A stretch of DNA of 64,000 bases from Symsagittifera roscoffensis (lineage: Eukaryota; Xenacoelomorpha; Acoela; Convolutidae). Shown here piece after piece: positions 21,310 through 31,600 of the stretch (its first letter is position 1; each line of letters starts with the position of its first letter). The stretch is taken from NCBI RefSeq assembly GCF_963678635.1, contig NC_087068.1, forward strand, positions 14,514,027-14,578,026, read 5' to 3'. The notes below the pieces were generated by a model. That model did no database searches and was not told where the DNA came from. It was given only the letters and a program-made list of their open reading frames with translations. Both the position numbers and the translations under genes were made by a program.

Positions 21310-23640
21310 AACTGTCACCAACGTGTTAAGTTTTCGAGAGTTTGTCCAGAAAACGTCATTGCATCTGAATATTTGAGGTTCAGGGTACCGGAAAATGGGG
21401 TGTTTTCGAACAAGCGGTACACAGTTTTCAGACAAATTTTCTAAGAATGGAGATAAACAAGGAAATGACAGATGAGAAAAACGTTGAAGTCAATCTGAAA
21501 AGGGCGAGAGGCGCAGTACAGAGGGGTGTAGATGAGAAGTTTTGGCCTTCGGTAATTAAATACTTAAGTCTTAGGGGACAAAGATAAACAACAACAGTCA
21601 AGGAGACCCATCAGAAGAAGCTAATGAAACTATCAGAAAGGCAAGACCGACCTCTAGGGAAGCAAGGTGAGGGTTCGGTAAAAGCTCTTGATGATGTTGA
21701 ATTACCAAATTGGGTACAACAAGTGTTGTCATTAGGGCCGAAACATCCCGTCAGGGATAAATTTAATGAGACACAATTTCTCGCCGAAATTGACATCTTT
21801 CTATCGCATCTCAAAAACAGTAAAGTCCCCGGGGAGGCCCGTTGTGAGATCGAAGCTGTGGCAAAAGCCTATGCTAAAAGGGTGAAACAAACACTATCTG
21901 ACAAAGGCGTTGAGAAAGCCCGAAAGTATCTGAAGAGTAATGGATTAGTTGCGGTACCGTATGACAAAGGCGTGGGTTTTTGTGTAATGAGGAAGGACAC
22001 CTACGAGAGCAAGTCGTCGGATACATTAGACTCAAATCAATTCAGCAAAAGCAAAGGAACAAGTGATGCGATTGTTTTGAAAGATACATCAATAAGGAGT
22101 TGTTGGCTAAGAGGAAAAAAGATGAAATCAGTGAGAATCTCTACACAAGGATGAGGTCTACTGGGGGGCAGCCCGCCAGGCTGTATGGGTTGGCGAAAGT
22201 GCATAAAGTGAATACCCCATTAAGGCCGGTCCGCTTCTTGCCTGGTAGCTCTTATTATAACTTGAACAAGGTTCTTGCAAAAATTTTTGAGAAAATTGAG
22301 GTCGCAAACATTGAAACCAACTCACTAGATGCGAGAGAAATCTTAGAGAGCACTAATCTTGAGCCCAATGAAAACTTGATATCTCTACATGTGAAGAGTT
22401 TGTATACATATGTTCCACTGAAAAAAGCAAAAGACGTAGCTCTGAGAAAACTGTATGAGCAAGATGAACCACCATCAATTGCTAGGAAAACCATGAAGAG
22501 ACCGTTGAACATGAAAATTAGTCAAGTCCATTTCAAGTGCGATGAAACATGGTACGTTCAGAAAGATAGTTTGGCAATAGGGGCATCTCTTGCCGTTATT
22601 TTAGCAAAACTTTGGCTGAAGCAGTACAAACCTGCTCTATAGAGGGATGTTACCGAAATGTTTTTGCCCGAGAAAGATCTTAACGGAACATGTCCCGAGT
22701 GCAATAAGAAAGTCATGTACGGGTCAAAAAGCGTAGAATTGGATTGCTGTTTGATCTGTTATCACGTTAAATGCGGTGATATATCAGATGATGAGTATCG
22801 AAATATAAGTGAAACCGTCTGGTACTGTAGAAAATGCATCGCGATAAGAGAGAAATATAAGTCGGTGCAGCAAGCTAAGTTATTTCTCCGTTACGTTGAC
22901 AATATAGTGAGAACAGTGAAGGGTGATTTTGAAAAAATGCTACGGGCTGCAAAATTACAACATCCAAATTTACAGTTCACAATAAGGACACCAAACACAA
23001 ACGGAAAATTGGCATTTTTTGATTTACAAATTAGTATTGACAAAATCAGGAAAATTAACTGTGGTTGGTATCAAAAACCAACAGATACAGGTACCATACT
23101 AAATTTTAGAAGCTGCGCCCCCCTTCAGTACAAAAAAAGTGTGATCGAAGGAACTGTTCACCAGGTTTTTGCAGTACGTCAACATGGGAAGAATATGATA
23201 AAGCAATGAAAATCAACCGTGAGCAGTGGTTGGATAACCAATATCCGGAAAATTGGTCGTCGCGTGTTGCATCTCATGCCCTTGAAAAGATCCTCAGGGA
23301 GGGCTAAAACAAAAATAACATGGCCGAGAAAAAGAAGCCCTGTGATTATAGCAGTGTTTCACCACCCATCTTGATGGTCCAATATAGGGAGAATCACAGA
23401 CAGACATTAGTAAAAAAAAAGTGCGCGATATCACCGATGCGCAGATAATAATCACGACGAGGAAAATGAAAACTTGTATGCCCTCTCTAAAATCCTTCTT
23501 TTCCAGTGAACTGAAATCAAAAGTGGTGTACCGACTTGAATGTTGTGGGTTCAAATCCATCTATGTCGGCCAGACTGTGCGACATCTCACCACAAGGATA
23601 GTAACATCCGCCCAAATACTACACAGTGACGGAGCGTAGA
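21310..23640 (+). mobile_element. Penelope-like element, GIY-YIG type, inactivated
   Basis: An N-terminal region (from about 21400) leads to the characteristic NGLVAVPYDKGVGFCVMRK block (about 21940-21995) and RLYGLAKVHKVNTPLRPV (about 22180). RT motif A follows as SLHVKSLYTYVPL, with His at 22388-22390 where the catalytic Asp belongs. Motif C is FLRYVDNIV (about 22885), with Asn for the second Asp. After the thumb (INCGWYQKPTDTG; MKINREQWLDNQYPENW) a GIY-YIG endonuclease begins (VVYRLECCGFKSIYVGQTVR, about 23521-23582) and breaks off soon after. There is a frameshift near 22100, an in-frame TAG at 22640-22642, and more breaks after 23180. An extra zinc finger sits between motifs A and C. The element cannot be active. 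Confidence 0.85.
22691..22837 (+). other. PHD-like zinc finger embedded in the Penelope-like RT
   Basis: Cys codons give C-x2-C (22691-22702), then a Cys-rich DCCLICYHVKC, then WYCRKC ending at 22837. Aligned on the His, seven of the eight C4HC3 ligands are present. The third ligand position reads Leu, though a nearby spare Cys could substitute. PHD fingers usually bind histone tails. The finger interrupts the RT between the 'AIGAS' motif B region and the RYVD motif C. Confidence 0.7.
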
Positions 23641-24780
23641 AAAAGTACCTATTAACGACTGGCTGGCGTCAGTTGCCTAAATTCTACTCGTTTTTCACCG
23701 TCTCGATCTAGCCAGTCAATTTTCTGGTCTGTCTAGAGCAAAGTAAAAAGTTAATACTTTCAGGCCATCAGTCAAAAGACTTTTAGTCAGTCGGTCATAT
23801 TTGGAAATTTGACCTTGATCAACGCAAGAAATTTGATTTTGAGGTGAAATGGAATTTTTCAAAATTTCGAATTGAGCCTGTCATGCTCAAGTTTCTCGCG
23901 ACAACTGAAAATATCAAAAGATAACATCAGAAGAGCCGAATTACAATCGCGGGAAAGTAATTGAAAAAGCAGCGGTAAATTGCTTTTCGCAATTTCCAGA
24001 TATAAGATTACACGAGAGTAGAGCTGTCTTGTTCGAAATAGAAAGCAGAGCGATCGCGAAAAAGAAGAGATAGATTAGAAGTGGACTAGAGTGAACCTTC
24101 GGTGGAAAAGTGGACAAGGGAAGTCTCCCAATGGTCCTGAACCAAAACTTGTTTCTTGAGTTAAAACTGACTTATTCAAAACGTCTCGAGTTAAACTTGA
24201 TTACCCATTTATGCTAGAGTTACTGGTTAATTTAGTTACTGCAATTCTAGAGTGTGCCGGTATGTGGGTACCCAATTTAATTTTCTTGAGTGTGTTTTAT
24301 ATTGTTATGTTGCGATAAGGAGAGTTTTAGGTCGATCCATCTGAAATGGATCAAAGTTCCACTGTCTGATAAAAAGTAGCTATACGGATTGTTCCTACCC
24401 TGTTTTTAACGGCGTTCGCGTGTTTTGGGTATTTTGAGACCTAAGTATGGGGACGTTCTTGTTTTCTAAAGTGGGGGGTATTTCGGTAGTGGCCCTTAAG
24501 CTGTAACAAAGATTTTAGTCTCATGTCGCAAGTGAACCGAACTGGCTCTGACCGTTTGAGGTAGAAAAACACAAAAGATAGTGTAACCGAACTGGCTCTG
24601 ACCGTTTGAGGTAGAAAAACACAAAAGATAGTGTCCCTGACTCTTGAGCCAATGGTTATAGGGCCTATTTTTCTTTAACCTCATATGTGACTTAAGTAGG
24701 CGACTGTTACAGAAATTTTTTATTTATAGAGACAAGGGAACAAAAGCGCAGCCTTATATAATTATATGACAGACCCGTAG
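23641..24780. other. Stretch without a gene
   Basis: No coding signal is seen. It may hold the eroded 3' end of the Penelope-like element. The only clear structure is the 50-bp tandem duplication at 24535-24634. Confidence 0.5.
24535..24634. repeat. Perfect 50-bp tandem duplication
   Basis: The unit starting AACCGAACTGGCTCTGACCG at 24535 is repeated without change from 24585. Perfect identity implies a recent event or an assembly artefact. Confidence 0.9.
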
Positions 24781-24906
24781 CCGCTTATCAGGTGAGTGTT
24801 TTTGAGTCATTTTCATCTCCAGTTTGTTCTGTGCAGGGGTTAGTTCTCTCAATCTGGTTGGCTTGATTCCCAACCATCTGACTCTTTATTTTATCCACAT
24901 AAAACT

Positions 24907-25435
24907 CTACTTGTCCTTTGGATTTTGGCTGGATAATGTGAGGAAGGGACTCCTGACTCTAAACTCGGTTACTTTGATATTTTCGACCTTCTGATTATTT
25001 TGGGACAATCGGAAAACTTTGTCGTGGATGATGGATAGCTTTTGAGACTCAGGAGCGGCCGGCCCCAGCACAATTTTTTTTAGCAAGCTTTGTAAGAACC
25101 TAAGAATATAATGGGGGGAAACATGGGTGGGTAGCTTTTTTAAACAATACCTGGCAATACAGATTGCGAACGCTGTCAATACAGTTTTCTTATGTGTCGA
25201 GATACGAGTTCTTATTGATGAAACGTATTCAGTATCGAGTTTAATTTTAGTTACTTCAACTCTAATCATCTACTTCTTATCATTTTCAATTTCATATCTA
25301 GAAACTACCTAGGATTTTGACTGGAATTTGCGATGAAGGGACTCCTCTTTGTAACCTCGGCTACTATGATACTTTTGACCTTCTGATCATTTTTTTTTAT
25401 AAAAAGAAGAAAACTTTCGCGTACTGTGCCCTAAT
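24907..25435. repeat. Duplicated 120-bp block upstream of ABCA
   Basis: 24907-25030 and 25312-25435 are diverged copies sharing 'GAAGGGACTCCT', 'CTCGGYTACT', 'TGATA', 'GACCTTCTGAT' and 'GAAAACTTT'. A weaker third copy is at about 25480-25530 and a fourth in the duplicated 5' flank at about 10000-10060. Their place before exon 1 makes promoter elements possible, but a repeat is the simpler reading. Confidence 0.55.
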
Positions 25436-25631
25436 TTATGTAATTCTAAGCTTTTTTGACGGAGGTGAATAGATAAAGCACTAGTGTTCTAACTTTGCTT
25501 AACATGATAATTTCTGGCCCTCTGATTTACTTTTAACTTATTTAGTAGTAGTAGTAGTAGCTACTTTAAACTTATTTCATACTTTTCACTCCATTGATGT
25601 GGCTGCTGTTATATGCAACAAAATTGATAGT

Positions 25632-25673
25632 GTTCTTTTCGTCCTATTTTAGATGAACTGTAAAGGGGAATGA
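25632..25673 (+). promoter_or_regulatory. Splice acceptor and overlapping upstream ORF at the ABCA start
   Basis: A pyrimidine tract (TTCTTTTCGTCCTATTTTAG) ends in AG at 25651-25652. An ATG follows at once (25653) and opens a six-codon frame ending in TGA at 25671-25673. The ABCA start codon, 25670-25672, overlaps that stop as ATGA. If transcripts begin at this acceptor, ribosomes would meet the short ORF first and could reach the main start by termination-reinitiation. The role is inferred from sequence alone. Confidence 0.5.
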
Positions 25674-28600
25674 AAGATTTCAGCTTCCAACACATTCGGA
25701 CCTTGCTCTGGTTTCATCTGCTCAATCATCTCAGAAGAATTGTTGCAACTTATATATTTCCAATTCTAGTTATTGGAATTGGATCTATATTTGCCTTCGT
25801 ATACAGCGTCAACCCAAGAGATCTTGAATATACAGCTGACGAGTTTGATTTCTCACTTAAATTTTGTCATGGGTCCACCAACTTGAGAAACACGCCTCAA
25901 ATTTTGAATCACACAGTTCAAGTAAAAGTAGATGATTTATCATATTCAGATCTCGATTTCAGGTAACCTATTTTTAAAAAGTCAAATTATAATGTTCATT
26001 TTAGCAGAAAATATTTCTTTTTGACATTTGCTCCCAACTTTTCGTCTCCTCTCCGTTGAAACTCTTGGTGGCTGGTCTCGTTTGAAAGCCACAGCATGTC
26101 ATTTCCTCAGGGACCTGCAATGTTTAATTAAAATTATAATTACACACGCGCAGCGTAGTGTATTATAACGAAGAATTTTTTCAATTTAAGTCGCAAATAA
26201 AAGTGCTCATTTGGTGGTGCTTTTGGTAGATTTCAGTTCAATCATATTGTAGCCTGTTTAAGCATAAGCATTTTAAAAGCATTTGTCGCTGCTTTATTTT
26301 GGCTAGTCTTAGGTTCTGTTTGAAAAAAAATAGATATCATGAAATGAATGGGGTTTGTTGTCTTTTTTTGCAACGCAATTTTCTCAGAAAGTTCAATTTT
26401 TCTCAAAAACTGCTGCACCGATTTTCAAAACTTTTAAAAATTGAATCTGATATCAAGGGTTCAATCGAACAATCAGAGTGTGGAGTGGAATGGACGAATT
26501 TTTCCTAAAAATACTCTGCCAAGTTTGAGATACTGACTTCAATTGAAAGAGTGAGTAGTCCTTTCTTCTAAATAAGCGGCTAATCCCCTACTTAAGCAGG
26601 GAAATCACTAGGGTTTTGCGTAAAGTCCATTTTTTGGAAGTTACACATTTCCGTATCAGTGCAACATATGATTAAATTTGTGATTAGCAAGCGTTATCAA
26701 ACTGGAATGTATACTTTTTCTAGTTAACAACTAGTTACACAAAATCATTTGAATCACTTGTTGACTTTTCATGTTTTCTTTTAAAATTTTCCAGGTTGCT
26801 TCCCTTTGCCTGGAGCTAAAGCATTTGCCTTTGTACCCTAAGTTCTGAGGTTGGAGTGGTGGCTGGACCTTGTTTTTTTTCAGTATCAAGGAAATTGAAA
26901 AAAAAAATTCCGAGAAAAATGAATTGTTGGTTTTTCGTTTGTTCGCTCATGTCTTGTCGGCTAACTTGCCAAAAGGATTTTGCTTGTGCTGCAGACAATT
27001 TTCATTGTAGTTGTAAGTGCAAGTGTTGTTCTTTCTAATTTCAGGGGGACTTAAAAGATTTCAAAAAAAATCATTAAGTCTTTCTTCGGTTCAGTTGGTG
27101 TCTCCTCAAAGATTGTCGACTTTGTTTTTTTTTCGTAAATTTTGTTCCGTTTTTGCTGATTTAAAATTCACGTGTTGAGCATGTTTGCCTGGAATGAACT
27201 TTTATCGACACATGTGAAAGTTTATATGACCTAGTTTTTTTTTCAAAAATTGTCCTTTTTGCTTTTTATGTTTTTTTTTAATGTTAGTGTTGTATCGCAA
27301 GTGGTGCAAAGCTCCGCTTTGCCTGTGCTAAAAATGCGAAAAAAAATGGGATACAGCATTAGCTGGGGCTCTAGTTAGCTTCCAACTGACCGTGGTGCCA
27401 ATGCGAGGACGTGAGACTCCTAATCAACATAGATTCGGAGATTCAAATCCGGAACATTGAAATTGTTTCATTTTTTTGGTCGAATTTTGGCTTCATAGCA
27501 TTGACGATTTGATAGAAACTGCAGCTGATTTATTGGTGGTTATTGTTAGTAAAATTACAAGCGGTCGTGGAGCAGATGTGAGAACGTGATACTCTTGATC
27601 TCACTACTTTTCTTCTTATGGTGTATTTTTTAATCTTTTCCTTATTTAACTTCGTTATGCCTGTCTAGAGCTCTTTTTTGCATTTCCTCGCTTGTGTCTG
27701 CAAGCGAATCTTCACCGCTGTGCGAATGATGGCAAAAACTCCAATGTTCAAATAATTGTTAGACAATAAGTTAACACTACTTTTCTTCTTATGGTGTATT
27801 TTTTAATCTTTTCCTTATTTAACTTCGTTATGCCTGTCTAGAGCTCTTTTTTGCATTTCCTCGCTTGTGTCTGCAAGCGAATCTTCACCGCTGTGCGAAT
27901 GATGGCAAAAACTCCAATGTTCAAATAATTGTTAGACAATAAGTTAACATGGCTTAAAAGTATCTTAGATCATCGTAAAAAATTATCTGCCAATTGAGTC
28001 CCTAAATTATTCTAAGGCTGTCTTCATATGGCTTGTGTATAATGGTTTCCAGCAATCACGTTGCAGGCTTTTGGTTAGCAGATTTTAAAATGGTTTTCAA
28101 AATTTTTTGAAATTTTCACAAAAAAAAATAAAAAGACCAATACTGATGAAGATCGATGAAGGAACAAAACATAATAAAGCAGTATTGATTGATACTCACA
28201 CATTGATGATGGCACAAATATATCTTTAAAAAACGCACTCTTAACAATGGCTTACCTTTTACACCGCTTAGCCGTTGACCTGTCCTCGTCGTCGCTGGCT
28301 ACCTTGCGGCATCGCTTAGATTCCAGTTTCCGGGTCACCTTTTTTCGAGAGATCTCCAGCTCGACTTTAGCTCCCTGCTGGTCTCTACCATTACCCCTTT
28401 TTAATTGGCCGAATCAATGGGGTTGTGGGCAGCAAGCCTGCCGAGCGTATCATCGACGGCATTTTCGATGTTTGAGGTATCCTTCGAACAGTCTGCGAGC
28501 ACTGAACTCTTTGAGCCTCTTTGCCGTGATGAATAACATTCTAATAGCTGATACATAACATTCTATGACTAGATACTTCAACGTTAGCTTGTTACCACTT

Positions 28601-31600
28601 GCGCTAAAACCTAAATACACAGCAGAGCCATTTAAATATAGACTTACGCTAAAACATTCAGAGATAGCGTATGGATTAGACTTGGCTAAAAACGGTTTCT
28701 TCAATTAAATAATATAGTCTATTAATTTTAATGTGGGATTAGCTGAACAACCGCATGGGGTTTCCCCCCAACAATTGTATAATAATTTCGTTAACAGTCT
28801 GTTCAGTTCTTTATTATTCTGCACATCGTTCAATCGCAGAACATTTTTCATGCACATGTATTGTCCTCCGAGTAGTTTGACTTGAAGCGATTCCAGAGGA
28901 GTTCAAGTTGTCTGTTTTTGAGCCCAGTCGGTTTTTATTATATCGACTTCTCTGATTTGGTAGAAGCAAAAGGTCGACTATTCATAGAAATAATGGCATA
29001 GGCAGGATGTTTGGGGTTTTTCCACTTCTTTGTCAACGCTTGTGGTTATAAGCCATGTGCAAAACCTTTTTTTTAGAAAGATTCGAGAGGTCGCTTTGCC
29101 GTAATCTTTAAGGCGATGACTGGTGATACATAGGTCAACACTGGCAGCACCACGCTTCTGTAGAGGTTAAGTTTGGAAAAACTGGACAGATATGGAGAGT
29201 TTCTTCTCATCGAATAGAAAGTGGAGTTTGCGTTGCAATATGAAATTCTATATGGGAGTTCCAGTTAAGTTGAACGCGAGATTTGGTGAGAACGCGAGAT
29301 TTGGTTGCTCGTCACCAATATCAATTTGTTGCACAATGGAGATAATTAAGTTGACCGTTCGTGTAGCTTACCAAGTTCTTGCTGGGTTTTCTGGGCATGT
29401 TTATTTGCTATGATGAATTTAGCGTCATCTGCTTAAAGTAAATGCGATGCGTAGTCGGACAGTGTTGACATGCGTAGTGTTGTCAGGTCATTGATGAAAA
29501 CCACAAAAAGAAGTGCCATAAGAATGGCTCCTTGTGGTACTCCACGTATTACGTCAATGCTCTGAAATAGGCAATCTTCAACTTTAATTTCTTGAGTTCG
29601 ACCGGAAATGGTTTTAATTTGCATGTCATTGTATGAAACTTAGCTTTTTTGTGGTTTTTGTCAAATTTTTCAGGGCGCGCCATATTGGTAATTTTATATT
29701 GTATAATAATTGAGTAAAATGAAATCATATTTTTTTTGGGGTATCATGGTGAAACAACTTTAAAAGTTTCTTGTGATTTTTACTCAAGTAAATTTACTGC
29801 AAAAAATTGCATAAACAAATAGCGTACTTTATCGCATCAAATAAATGCCTTATAATATATCAGTCCTACAATTTTATAGGTTTCACATAAATTTTATCTT
29901 CTTGTGTTTGTCGTTTTAAGTAAAAAAAAAGAAACAACTCTTTCCTCGTCTGCTCCTATCTACAGTTCATTTAGTTTATGTTCAGAGTACTCTGTTAGTA
30001 GATGTCAGATTAACTGCTTCGCTCGAGTATCTTCCAGAACCCGTTCTTCAAATCCATTCTTGCTGTTTTTGAACTTCTTACTATAACCATATCAAGAGGG
30101 TTGCAACCGGGTACAAGATTTTTTCCCGTAAATATTTTTGTTCAGAGATTTCAGCTTCCGACATGTACTTCCGATTGCTTTAATTCAGCAGTCAATCACA
30201 TAGCTTCTCTGTGTACACAAAGAATAATTTCAAATATAGGATCTACTTAACAATCTCCCCCTTATGCTACCTTTTAAAGAATCTCCACCCCTTTGTATAA
30301 ATACAGTAAATTAGCACTAGAGTTTGTATTGAGAATTCGAATTATTCTGCATTCGATTGGTTGATAAACTAACATCTTTGATCTTTTACAATCTCCCGTT
30401 CTCATAATAGGGGGGGGGGGGGTGATTGTTAAGTAGATCCCAAATATATTTGCTGTTAAAAGTTTTCAAATGAATTTTCTTCGTTATTTTTGATTTGGTC
30501 GCTTTAGTATATGCCCGCTAATTTTCCAATTTTTTTTTTTGCAATTACTCCAGTTATTTGAATGATTTTTTATAAAGAGTTGAACGCTGAGTAAATTTTT
30601 GGATGTAAGCTTCATCAAACATAGTATAATCGATTTTTTTTTCGACAGTTTGACAGCTAAACGTCTGTTATGCTCTTTTTTCAGATTTTTTTTTACTGTT
30701 TCACCGATAGCGAATTCAAATGTCTTAGCTTCTCCTGCACCCTTAGTTAAGTAATAACGATTACGTCCTCGATTGCAATCTGGCCATGAGCTGTTTGTAA
30801 TCAGAAAAACAACGTTTCTTTAAAAAAAGTTGTTGGCTGTTTGTTTGCCGCTAATGTTTTGTCGGGATAGTCGCCACGCCAGATAATGAATTTTTCTCGT
30901 ATTGTAAACCATTTTCATTGTAATGATAATGCTTTTGATTGATTGATGTGATTTTCAATTAAAGTTGTTTTAATTTTTCTTAATTTCCCTTCTTTTTTTA
31001 TTTCGCTTTGGAGCGTTTTTGGCCTCGAAATTTCGGTATAAATAGTTTGTTTAGTGACATTTTTTGCATTAAACGGTAAAAAGTTTTTTGTGCTTTCGCT
31101 TGTATCTAGAGATAGGGGGGGGGGGGGTCCTCTGAGATAAAATTACTTTTTAAAAACAATGGTCTGAAAAATTTATCTTTTGAAACCTTGTGCCGCACAT
31201 AATTTTTGAAATATTTACTGTTTTTAATTATGCTGTGTCAAAAAGAGAAGTAAAGATTTTTTTTTTGCAAAATATCAGTGCCGCCAGGTATTAATTTTGA
31301 TCAGTGCCAGTGTAAGTGTCAGCATTTTTTTTGGATACCGTGGCCACCCTAATTATGGACTCTACCTCATAGCTACCTCTTGTACGGTCGTTCGTTTAAA
31401 ATGAAAAAAAAAGGTTTTAATGCTTTTATGATTCAGAAGGAGTGGGGTGTAAAAACTTGGAATTTTTACAGTTCAAAGTTTTCTATGCATTGCTGTCTTT
31501 TATAGCTTGCACGGCGTTTTCACTTTTACATTAATTAGCACTCATTTCTGCACTTTTTCACCCAATTCAATCGCTCGTTCTAGAAAAAATAGAAGGAAAT

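Noticed and set aside
24907-25269. 120-codon minus-strand frame before ABCA
   Set aside because: It covers the duplicated 120-bp block, has no family resemblance, and its sister block at 25312 is not open.
30146-30180. Second echo of the ABCA exon 1 start (GATTTCAGCTTCC)
   Set aside because: The exact match is only 13 bp and the surroundings do not align, so it is probably chance.
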